Assembly: GCA_963932465.1 (NCBI GenBank)
Contig: CAWVRF010001071.1
Location: forward strand, 1-64,000
Origin: Maratus speciosus
Taxonomy: Eukaryota > Arthropoda > Arachnida > Araneae > Salticidae
Length of the DNA: 64,000 nt
Direction of reading: 5' to 3'
The translations under genes and the position numbers were made by a program. Positions 1-7,310 of the stretch are shown in pieces. Every line of letters begins with the position of its first letter. Within the stretch, counting starts at the first letter, position 1. Below the pieces are notes generated by a model. The model worked only from the letters and a program-made list of their open reading frames with translations, ran no database searches and was not told where the DNA came from.

Positions 1-302
1 CCTTGATTAATATTACTGCTGATTATGTGTTGGTGCAAATTGCTCAACAGGTGGCGCTGCTAAGCTGCATTTTCCATGATTTGCGCAATAGCTCTATCTC
101 AAGAACTAATGCACGAATTTTCTCCAAATTTTATATTCAGAAGACGTTGATATAAGATGATGATGATTAGGTTCTGGTGTAAATCATCTTGTATGTGGCG
201 CTGCTATGCTGAATTTTGCTGGATTTTCACGATTTCAGCGACAGTCATACCGCAAGAATAATGCACGAATTTCATCTTTTTAGAATCTTTATGATAAGCA
301 TA
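1..302 (+). repeat. 145-bp subrepeat array, unit 0 (truncated)
   Basis: Window-edge remnant with the last part of subrepeat 4, subrepeat 5 and the partial sixth. Confidence 0.85.
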
Positions 303-361
303 GATTGCCATTTAATTTAGGCAAAGTGATAACGAATTTTGAAGTGTTGACATGTATGAGA

Positions 362-383
362 TAGAAGAAAGTATTGGGATTGG
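362..383 (+). repeat. Short duplicated module M1, copy a
   Basis: TAGAAGAAAGTATTGG here matches 1943-1958. The two flanks then diverge. Confidence 0.6.
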
Positions 384-401
384 TACATCCGACTAGTTTT
401 C

Positions 402-560
402 CTTTGAATAGGGCTGTAACATTACTGCAGACGTATAAAAAAGATAGTTGTTATAGTATTCAGAATGTGTTGGAAAGCGCCCTATATCTATGCTGTATGC
501 ATAATTTTTCGTTCTTGTTGTTTTTTCTTTGAATAGGGTAGTAACATTACATCAGATGGA
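402..560 (+). repeat. Internal diverged direct repeats around CTTTGAATAGGG
   Basis: CTTTGAATAGGG followed by a GTAACATTAC segment occurs at about 402-426 and again at 527-551, enclosing module M2 copy a. The pair suggests a local duplication before the array expanded. Confidence 0.5.
435..513 (+). repeat. Duplicated module M2, copy a
   Basis: About 80 bases starting TATAAAAAAGATAGTTG align with 1837-1917 with few differences, including TTCAGAATGTGTTGGAAAG and TATGCTGTATGCATAA. The two copies are far apart inside each monomer. Confidence 0.75.
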
Positions 561-592
561 TAAACAAGTTATTAAATTTAAAAAATATAAAA

Positions 593-663
593 ACCCGACT
601 GAATAAAAGCCAACTATACGCGCAGGTACGCGTGAAACACATAACCCTCCTTTTCAGTCGGGT
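593..663. mobile_element. 71-bp inverted-repeat element (MITE-like or nested element ends)
   Basis: ACCCGACTGA (593-602) and TCAGTCGGGT (654-663) are perfect 10-bp inverted ends. The interior (ACGCG, then GTGAAACACATAACCCTCC) is shared with the right part of 1634-1836, whose left inverted end is missing. The element ends 84 bases before the tRNA-like gene. No clear target-site duplication is seen, so it could be two facing element ends. Confidence 0.5.
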
Positions 664-720
664 AATAATAAAGTCTAATCGTTTTATAGATTGTTTTATT
701 CGCTAGGTATCAAATCTATC

Positions 721-728
721 TTTAAATA
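721..728 (+). promoter_or_regulatory. TATA-like element upstream of the tRNA-like gene
   Basis: TTTAAATA lies 20-27 bases before the gene. Upstream AT-rich or TATA-like elements assist many insect tRNA genes, so it may help Pol III start here. In such AT-rich DNA it could also be chance. It recurs unchanged before the other copies I read. Confidence 0.35.
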
Positions 729-754
729 TTACTCCAATTTCAATCGAGGTACCG

Positions 755-765
755 TGGCCGAGCGG
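755..765 (+). promoter_or_regulatory. Pol III A box
   Basis: TGGCCGAGCGG fits the A-box consensus TRGYNNARNNG at every position. It is unchanged in all 25 copies, starting 7 bases into each tRNA-like gene. Confidence 0.85.
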
Positions 766-779
766 TCTGAGGCGCTGTT

Positions 780-797
780 AAAAGAAACCTGTCTTTT
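780..797 (+). other. Alternative hairpin across the anticodon region, with internal TTTT
   Basis: AAAAGA (780-785) can pair perfectly with TCTTTT (792-797) around the loop AACCTG. Six continuous pairs compete with the broken canonical anticodon stem. The run of four T that closes the hairpin is also a minimal Pol III stop signal, so many transcripts would end about 50 bases into the gene. Confidence 0.55.
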
Positions 798-807
798 CGG
801 ATGCGTG

Positions 808-818
808 GGTTCGAATCC
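808..818 (+). promoter_or_regulatory. Pol III B box
   Basis: GGTTCGAATCC contains a full B-box match (GWTCRANNC), 42 bases after the A box, which is normal spacing for TFIIIC. It is unchanged in all copies, starting 60 bases into each gene. Confidence 0.85.
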
Positions 819-838
819 CACCGCTGCCAAAATGAAGG

Positions 839-842
839 TTTT
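839..842 (+). terminator. Weak Pol III terminator (T4)
   Basis: Four T residues start 10 bases after the discriminator base. This is the first downstream stop signal. Confidence 0.5.
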
Positions 843-856
843 GCTAGTAATATTCA

Positions 857-863
857 TTTTTTT
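857..863 (+). terminator. Strong Pol III terminator (T7)
   Basis: A run of seven T lies 28 bases past the end of the tRNA-like gene. It would stop any read-through transcript at roughly 115 nt. It is conserved in the units. Confidence 0.65.
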
Positions 864-1143
864 CCCGTAAAAGCCAATAAATTATGCAGTTTCCATTTAA
901 AGATTTCTTTTCGAGATATGCGAAATATTTTGGCGATAATTAAAATTCATTTCAGAAGAATAATTTTATTCCGCGTTCAAAGTGGCTGAATGAGGAAATT
1001 TAATTTTTAAATTATCATTTATTAAAATATTCAGAATCATAGGTTATTTTCAAACCCATGTTACAATAACAGAAGATTCTAACGGACATTTTTAAGGTAA
1101 AAAATAATCACATGCTCTCAAATTGTGCATGCATTAGCGTAAT

Positions 1144-1165
1144 CACGGGATGAACAGGTCCCGTG
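1144..1165. repeat. GC-rich hairpin
   Basis: CACGGGA (1144-1150) and TCCCGTG (1159-1165) form a perfect 7-bp stem around an 8-base loop (TGAACAGG). It stands out in very AT-rich surroundings. No function is recognised. Confidence 0.7.
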
Positions 1166-1199
1166 TTGCAATTCCGCGGTAAAACTTACTTATAAAAAT

Positions 1200-1633
1200 A
1201 CAGATACGCCAGATAATTGTATAAATAAATGAGTTTTTTTTTATGTTTAATTCTAATTTCTTTTAATAATATATTAAATTTTAAAAATCAAAAAACTTGA
1301 CTGCGTAAAAAGCGAAATATTTAATTATTTCTCATCAATATGAAACTATTTTTTTATATTTCTTAATTTTTTTTTATTTACTTGTATTGATGACTTTTAA
1401 GTTGTGTTTAATTATTAGTTCCTATCTACAAACACTCTTTTGATGAGGCCTAAAGATGTCTATTATGAAGGTTAGAGTTACAGTAAATGTAGCGATTCAA
1501 AGTACACAACTTCCATTTTTTATAATATTTAAACAAAGCTTCTGGCTACAAAATAGTCAATGAAACATCGTCTTCATTTTGAAAGTCCTGTCCAAGGATA
1601 TGCCACTCAATATGGTGCGTAATTTTTTTTTTT
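1200..1633. other. AT-rich spacer with long T runs, no recognisable gene
   Basis: Strongly AT-rich, with T runs of 7-11 near 1229, 1350, 1369 and 1623. The last run varies in length between units (9-11 T) and is the main source of monomer length variation, consistent with slippage. G-to-C at unit-1 equivalent 1471 occurs only in units 24 and 25. No gene or known motif is seen. Confidence 0.6.
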
Positions 1634-1836
1634 CGTCTCTACCGCCATTTGTATTTTACGGCCGCCATTTTGAATTTATAAAAACAAATCTTATCCTATA
1701 ACCATCGGAAGATTAAGACAAATCGATAGAAACCTCATTCATAAAAATCCATCCAGCCGTTGAGATGTTTCGAGGGTATAAAGAAATCCACATACACAGA
1801 TACGCGTGAAACACATAACCCTTCTTTTCAGTCGGG
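1634..1836 (+). mobile_element. Fragment resembling the end of an arthropod dispersed element
   Basis: The segment contains paired CCGCCATTT-type motifs (about 1642 and 1661), an ATCCATCCAGCCGTTGAGAT stretch, then ACGCGTGAAACACATAACCC and a closing TCAGTCGGGT. This style of sequence is familiar from dispersed repeats in arthropod genomes. I cannot name the family. Its last 45 bases or so are a diverged copy of 619-664. Units 4, 5, 9 and 10 have G for C at 1829, altering the final motif. Confidence 0.4.
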
Positions 1837-1917
1837 TAAAAAGATAGTTGTTATAGTATATTCAGAATGTGTTGGAAAGTGCGCTATAATCTATGCTGTA
1901 TGCATAAATTTTCATTT
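1837..1917 (+). repeat. Duplicated module M2, copy b
   Basis: Twin of 435-513. Here it directly follows TCAGTCGGGT, whereas copy a follows a degenerate GCAGACGTAT. This suggests that the TCAGTCGGGT-M2 junction is the older arrangement. Confidence 0.75.
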
Positions 1918-1926
1918 TTTTTTTAA

Positions 1927-1951
1927 TTTCTTCTATCTTTACTAGAAGAAA
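1927..1951. repeat. Hairpin with 9-bp arms
   Basis: TTTCTTCTA (1927-1935) pairs perfectly with TAGAAGAAA (1943-1951) around a 7-base loop. The right arm is also the start of module M1 copy b. Confidence 0.7.
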
Positions 1952-2043
1952 GTATTGGATTCATGAAAATTTTCGACTTCCGGTTTTTGACGGATTTACT
2001 CGTTTTAGGGATCAGAGATTCCAAAAAACAAGTTTTTACAAAA

Positions 2044-2083
2044 TGTCTGTCTGTGAGCCTGTTTCTCTGTCTGTCTGTCTTTA
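2044..2083 (+). repeat. Interrupted (GTCT)n microsatellite
   Basis: GTCTGTCTGTGAGCC is followed by CTGTCTGTCTGTCTTT, a GTCT tract broken by GAGCCTGTTTCT. It lies 24 bases before the first 145-bp subrepeat. Unlike most microsatellites, its length is constant in all units I read, which argues for recent amplification of the whole monomer. Confidence 0.85.
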
Positions 2084-2201
2084 CGTGACACAAATATTGT
2101 GGGCGTTCTATCTCAAGAACTAATGCACGGAAATGAATAAAAAATATATTCAAGGAGTGCCTGATATAGATTGGTGCTGATTAGTTTTAGGTGTAAATAG
2201 T

Positions 2202-2215
2202 CCAGCAGGGGGCGC
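2202..2215 (+). promoter_or_regulatory. CTCF-like core 1 (perfect)
   Basis: CCAGCAGGGGGCGC matches the CTCF core CCASYAGRKGGCRS at all 14 positions. It lies in subrepeat 1. Confidence 0.6.
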
Positions 2216-2347
2216 TGCTATGCTGCATCTTGCAGGATTTCCGCAATAGCTCTATCTCAAGCACTACTGCAAGGATTTTTTATAAAACGTCAGATTCAGT
2301 AACTCCTTGATATGAGATGATGCTGTTTACGTTTAGGTGCAAATCGC

Positions 2348-2361
2348 CCAACAGATGGCGC
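2348..2361 (+). promoter_or_regulatory. CTCF-like core 2
   Basis: CCAACAGATGGCGC, one mismatch to the core (A at the S position). AGATGGCGC is close to the form favoured by the fly protein. Unit 11 has a further change here (28378). Confidence 0.5.
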
Positions 2362-2501
2362 TGCTACGCTGCATTTTACAGGATTTACACTATTTTTGCA
2401 GTAGCTCTATCTCAAAAACTAATGCAGACATTTTCATCAAACTTCGAATTCATTTAGTCCTTGATATGAAATTATGCTGACTACGTGTTGGTGCAAATCG
2501 G

Positions 2502-2515
2502 CCATTAGGTGGCGC
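2502..2515 (+). promoter_or_regulatory. CTCF-like core 3
   Basis: CCATTAGGTGGCGC, one mismatch to the core (T at the S position). Confidence 0.5.
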
Positions 2516-2646
2516 TGCTGTGCTACATTTAGGACGATTTCCTCAATAGCTCTATCTCAAGAACTAATGCACGAATTTTCATCAAACTTCAGATTCAAGT
2601 ATACCTTGATTAATATTACTGCTGATTATGTGTTGGTGCAAATTGC

Positions 2647-2660
2647 TCAACAGGTGGCGC
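2647..2660 (+). promoter_or_regulatory. CTCF-like core 4
   Basis: TCAACAGGTGGCGC, two mismatches, but with an intact AGGTGGCGC. Confidence 0.45.
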
Positions 2661-2790
2661 TGCTAAGCTGCATTTTCCATGATTTGCGCAATAGCTCTAT
2701 CTCAAGAACTAATGCACGAATTTTCTCCAAATTTTATATTCAGAAGACGTTGATATAAGATGATGATGATTAGGTTCTGGTATAAATCAT

Positions 2791-2804
2791 CTTGTATGTG
2801 GCGC
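2791..2804 (+). promoter_or_regulatory. CTCF-like core 5 (weak)
   Basis: CTTGTATGTGGCGC, three mismatches. Only the right half of the motif is kept, so binding is doubtful. Confidence 0.25.
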
Positions 2805-3350
2805 TGCTATGCTGAATTTTGCTGGATTTTCACGATTTCAGCGACAGTCATACCGCAAGAATAATGCACGAATTTCATCTTTTTAGAATCTTTATGATAA
2901 GCATAGATTGCCATTTAATTTAGGCAAAGTGATAACGAATTTTGAAGTGTTGACATGTATGAGATAGAAGAAAGTATTGGGATTGGTACATCCGACTAGT
3001 TTTCCTTTGAATAGGGCTGTAACATTACTGCAGACGTATAAAAAAGATAGTTGTTATAGTATTCAGAATGTGTTGGAAAGCGCCCTATATCTATGCTGTA
3101 TGCATAATTTTTCGTTCTTGTTGTTTTTTCTTTGAATAGGGTAGTAACATTACATCAGATGGATAAACAAGTAATTAAATTTAAAAAATATAAAAACCCG
3201 ACTGAATAAAAGCCAACTATACGCGCAGATACGCGTGAAACACATAACCCTCCTTTTCAGTCGGGTAATAATAAAGTCTAATCGTTTTATAGATTGTTTT
3301 ATTCGCTAGGTATCAAATCTATCTTTAAATATTACTCCAATTTCAATCGA

Positions 3351-3432
3351 GGTACCGTGGCCGAGCGGTCTGAGGCGCTGTTAAAAGAAACCTGTCTTTT
3401 CGGATGCGTGGGTTCGAATCCCACCGCTGCCA
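3351..3432 (+). tRNA. tRNA-Leu(AAG)-like gene, probable pseudogene, copy 2
   Basis: Same sequence as copy 1; AAG at 3385-3387. Confidence 0.75.
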
Positions 3433-4708
3433 AAATGAAGGTTTTGCTAGTAATATTCATTTTTTTCCCGTAAAAGCCAATAAATTATGCAGTTTCCATT
3501 TAAAGATTTCTTTTCGAGATATGCGAAATATTTTGGCGATAATTAAAATTCATTTCAGAAGAATAATTTTATTCCGCGTTCAAAGTGGCTGAATGAGGAA
3601 ATTTAATTTTTAAATTATCATTTATTAAAATATTCAGAATCATAGGTTATTTTCAAACCCATGTTACAATAACAGAAGATTCTAACGGACATTTTTAAGG
3701 TAAAAAATAATCACATGCTCTCAAATTGTGCATGCATTAGCGTAATCACGGGATGAACAGGTCCCGTGTTGCAATTCCGCGGTAAAACTTACTTATAAAA
3801 ATACAGATACGCCAGATAATTGTATAAATAAATGAGTTTTTTTTTATGTTTAATTCTAATTTCTTTTAATAATATATTAAATTTTAAAAATCAAAAAACT
3901 TGACTGCGTAAAAAGCGAAATATTTAATTATTTCTCATCAATATGAAACTATTTTTTTATATTTCTTAATTTTTTTTTATTTACTTGTATTGATGACTTT
4001 TAAGTTGTGTTTAATTATTAGTTCCTATCTACAAACACTCTTTTGATGAGGCCTAAAGATGTCTATTATGAAGGTTAGAGTTACAGTAAATGTAGCGATT
4101 CAAAGTACACAACTTCCATTTTTTATAATATTTAAACAAAGCTTCTGGCTACAAAATAGTCAATGAAACATCGTCTTCATTTTGAAAGTCCTGTCCAAGG
4201 ATATGCCACTCAATATGGTGCGTAAATTTTTTTTTCGTCTCTACCGCCATTTGTATTTTACGGCCGCCATTTTGAATTTATAAAAACAAATCTTATCCTA
4301 TAACCATCGGAAGATTAAGACAAATCGATAGAAACCTCATTCATAAAAATCCATCCAGCCGTTGAGATGTTTCGAGGGTATAAAGAAATCCACATACACA
4401 GATACGCGTGAAACACATAACCCTTCTTTTCAGTCGGGTAAAAAGATAGTTGTTATAGTATATTCAGAATGTGTTGGAAAGTGCGCTATAATCTATGCTG
4501 TATGCATAAATTTTCATTTTTTTTTTAATTTCTTCTATCTTTACTAGAAGAAAGTATTGGATTCATGAAAATTTTCGACTTCCGGTTTTTGACGGATTTA
4601 CTCGTTTTAGGGATCAGAGATTCCAAAAAACAAGTTTTTACAAAATGTCTGTCTGTGAGCCTGTTTCTCTGTCTGTCTGTCTTTACGTGACACAAATATT
4701 GTGGGCGT

Positions 4709-5507
4709 TCTATCTCAAGAACTAATGCACGGAATTGAATAAAAAATATATTCAAGGAGTGCCTGATATAGATTGGTGCTGATTAGTTTTAGGTGTAAAT
4801 AGTCCAGCAGGGGGCGCTGCTATGCTGCATCTTGCAGGATTTCCGCAATAGCTCTATCTCAAGCACTACTGCAAGGATTTTTTATAAAACGTCAGATTCA
4901 GTAACTCCTTGATATGAGATGATGCTGTTTACGTTTAGGTGCAAATCGCCCAACAGATGGCGCTGCTACGCTGCATTTTACAGGATTTACACTATTTTTG
5001 CAGTAGCTCTATCTCAAAAACTAATGCAGACATTTTCATCAAACTTCGAATTCATTTAGTCCTTGATATGAAATTATGCTGACTACGTGTTGGTGCAAAT
5101 CGGCCATTAGGTGGCGCTGCTGTGCTACATTTAGGACGATTTCCTCAATAGCTCTATCTCAAGAACTAATGCACGAATTTTCATCAAACTTCAGATTCAA
5201 GTATACCTTGATTAATATTACTGCTGATTATGTGTTGGTGCAAATTGCTCAACAGGTGGCGCTGCTAAGCTGCATTTTCCATGATTTGCGCAATAGCTCT
5301 ATCTCAAGAACTAATGCACGAATTTTCTCCAAATTTTATATTCAGAAGACGTTGATATAAGATGATGATGATTAGGTTCTGGTGTAAATCATCTTGTATG
5401 TGGCGCTGCTATGCTGAATTTTGCTGGATTTTCACGATTTCAGCGACAGTCATACCGCAAGAATAATGCACGAATTTCATCTTTTTAGAATCTTTATGAT
5501 AAGCATA
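4709..5507 (+). repeat. 145-bp subrepeat array, unit 2
   Basis: Perfect CTCF-like core at 4804-4817. Confidence 0.92.
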
Positions 5508-5952
5508 GATTGCCATTTAATTTAGGCAAAGTGATAACGAATTTTGAAGTGTTGACATGTATGAGATAGAAGAAAGTATTGGGATTGGTACATCCGACTA
5601 GTTTTCCTTTGAATAGGGCTGTAACATTACTGCAGACGTATAAAAAAGATAGTTGTTATAGTATTCAGAATGTGTTGGAAAGCGCCCTATATCTATGCTG
5701 TATGCATAATTTTTCGTTCTTGTTGTTTTTTCTTTGAATAGGGTAGTAACATTACATCAGATGGATAAACAAGTAATTAAATTTAAAAAATATAAAAACC
5801 CGACTGAATAAAAGCCAACTATACGCGCAGATACGCGTGAAACACATAACCCTCCTTTTCAGTCGGGTAATAATAAAGTCTAATCGTTTTATAGATTGTT
5901 TTATTCGCTAGGTATCAAATCTATCTTTAAATATTACTCCAATTTCAATCGA

Positions 5953-6034
5953 GGTACCGTGGCCGAGCGGTCTGAGGCGCTGTTAAAAGAAACCTGTCTT
6001 TTCGGATGCGTGGGTTCGAATCCCACCGCTGCCA
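5953..6034 (+). tRNA. tRNA-Leu(AAG)-like gene, probable pseudogene, copy 3
   Basis: Same sequence as copy 1; AAG at 5987-5989. Confidence 0.75.
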
Positions 6035-7310
6035 AAATGAAGGTTTTGCTAGTAATATTCATTTTTTTCCCGTAAAAGCCAATAAATTATGCAGTTTCCA
6101 TTTAAAGATTTCTTTTCGAGATATGCGAAATATTTTGGCGATAATTAAAATTCATTTCAGAAGAATAATTTTATTCCGCGTTCAAAGTGGCTGAATGAGG
6201 AAATTTAATTTTTAAATTATCATTTATTAAAATATTCAGAATCATAGGTTATTTTCAAACCCATGTTACAATAACAGAAGATTCTAACGGACATTTTTAA
6301 GGTAAAAAATAATCACATGCTCTCAAATTGTGCATGCATTAGCGTAATCACGGGATGAACAGGTCCCGTGTTGCAATTCCGCGGTAAAACTTACTTATAA
6401 AAATACAGATACGCCAGATAATTGTATAAATAAATGAGTTTTTTTTTATGTTTAATTCTAATTTCTTTTAATAATATATTAAATTTTAAAAATCAAAAAA
6501 CTTGACTGCGTAAAAAGCGAAATATTTAATTATTTCTCATCAATATGAAACTATTTTTTTATATTTCTTAATTTTTTTTTATTTACTTGTATTGATGACT
6601 TTTAAGTTGTGTTTAATTATTAGTTCCTATCTACAAACACTCTTTTGATGAGGCCTAAAGATGTCTATTATGAAGGTTAGAGTTACAGTAAATGTAGCGA
6701 TTCAAAGTACACAACTTCCATTTTTTATAATATTTAAACAAAGCTTCTGGCTACAAAATAGTCAATGAAACATCGTCTTCATTTTGAAAGTCCTGTCCAA
6801 GGATATGCCACTCAATATGGTGCGTAAATTTTTTTTTCGTCTCTACCGCCATTTGTATTTTACGGCCGCCATTTTGAATTTATAAAAACAAATCTTATCC
6901 TATAACCATCGGAAGATTAAGACAAATCGATAGAAACCTCATTCATAAAAATCCATCCAGCCGTTGAGATGTTTCGAGGGTATAAAGAAATCCACATACA
7001 CAGATACGCGTGAAACACATAACCCTTCTTTTCAGTCGGGTAAAAAGATAGTTGTTATAGTATATTCAGAATGTGTTGGAAAGTGCGCTATAATCTATGC
7101 TGTATGCATAAATTTTCATTTTTTTTTTAATTTCTTCTATCTTTACTAGAAGAAAGTATTGGATTCATGAAAATTTTCGACTTCCGGTTTTTGACGGATT
7201 TACTCGTTTTAGGGATCAGAGATTCCAAAAAACAAGTTTTTACAAAATGTCTGTCTGTGAGCCTGTTTCTCTGTCTGTCTGTCTTTACGTGACACAAATA
7301 TTGTGGGCGT

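Larger units (their letters stand above)
1..747 (+). repeat. Partial monomer, unit 0 (tail only)
   Basis: The unit is cut by the window edge inside the 145-bp subrepeats. Its tail states are T G G (570, 626, 693), the same as the tail of unit 5, so the window starts at the end of a five-monomer block. Confidence 0.95.
748..829 (+). tRNA. tRNA-Leu(AAG)-like gene, probable pseudogene, copy 1
   Basis: The 82 bases fit the layout of a metazoan cytosolic tRNA-Leu with a long variable arm. Acceptor strands are 748-754 and 822-828 with discriminator A829. The D stem is GCC/GGC (757-759/771-773). The T arm is perfect: GTGGG, TTCGAAT, CCCAC (805-821). The A box (TGGCCGAGCGG, 755-765) and B box (GGTTCGAATCC, 808-818) are intact. 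Damage: a C-C mismatch in the acceptor stem (752 against 824), only three of five anticodon-stem pairs (775-779 with 787-791), A instead of the near-invariant U33 (781), and a weakened variable arm. AAG sits at the anticodon position (782-784). No intron or encoded CCA end is seen, as is normal for a eukaryotic gene. A TTTT lies inside the gene (794-797). Pol III could start here, but a working tRNA is unlikely. It might instead serve as a TFIIIC site or the head of a short noncoding RNA. Confidence 0.75.
830..1199. other. Post-tRNA spacer, no recognisable gene
   Basis: AT-rich single-copy part of the monomer. It holds the Pol III stop runs, a small palindrome at 997-1013 (AATTTAA/TTAAATT) and a TGCATGCA near 1127. 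The 62-codon frame that starts inside the tRNA T arm (801-989) has no coding signs. Units 20 and 21 lack one C here. Confidence 0.6.
2107..2905 (+). repeat. 145-bp subrepeat array, unit 1 (reference)
   Basis: Five diverged tandem copies plus a partial sixth, starting at 2107, 2251, 2406, 2551, 2696 and about 2848 (periods 144, 155, 145, 145 and 152). Each opens with TCTATCTCAAG or a variant, then CTAATGCACGAATTTT or similar. In the middle is TTGGTGCAAAT or similar, then GGCGCTGCT, then a TGCATTTT-like stretch. Copies 3 and 4 are the most alike. Because 145 is not a multiple of three, the 94-codon open frame across copies 3-5 changes frame relative to the repeat and is not a gene. This block holds the CTCF-like cores. 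Confidence 0.92.
748..3350 (+). repeat. Monomer unit 1 (reference unit)
   Basis: States G 11T C A A A | A A G. The A at 2782 is otherwise seen only in unit 6. Detailed sub-features are annotated on this copy and on the preceding tail. The same parts occur in every unit at about 2,602-base steps. Confidence 0.97.
3351..5952 (+). repeat. Monomer unit 2
   Basis: States G 9T C A T G | A A G. Same pattern as unit 7. Confidence 0.97.

Noticed and set aside
801..989. 62-codon open frame starting inside the tRNA-like gene
   Set aside because: The first codons are the tRNA T arm. It is lost in the six copies with the G-to-C change that removes ATG context, and has no recognisable domain.
748..1000. 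tRNA-derived SINE
   Set aside because: No target-site duplication, A-rich or simple-repeat tail, or known SINE core was found after the tRNA part. It remains possible if dispersed copies exist.
1107..1140. TGCATGCA palindrome as a regulatory site
   Set aside because: Eight bases of palindrome in a 2.6-kb unit is expected by chance and has no supporting context.
1760..1945. 61-codon open frame on the + strand
   Set aside because: It lies across an element-like fragment and a T run. No conserved residues or domain.
1923..2153. 76-codon open frame on the - strand
   Set aside because: It reads through the (GTCT)n tract, giving a low-complexity peptide, and its differences between units are not biased toward silent changes.
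2474..2758. Recurring 94-codon open frame on the + strand
   Set aside because: It spans subrepeats 3-5. The 145-bp period shifts frame between copies, so the encoded segments are not a protein repeat. No domain, and it recurs only because the DNA does.
2107..2905. CRISPR array
   Set aside because: The 145-bp units are diverged along their full length with no short identical repeat and unique spacer pattern, and the context is eukaryotic.
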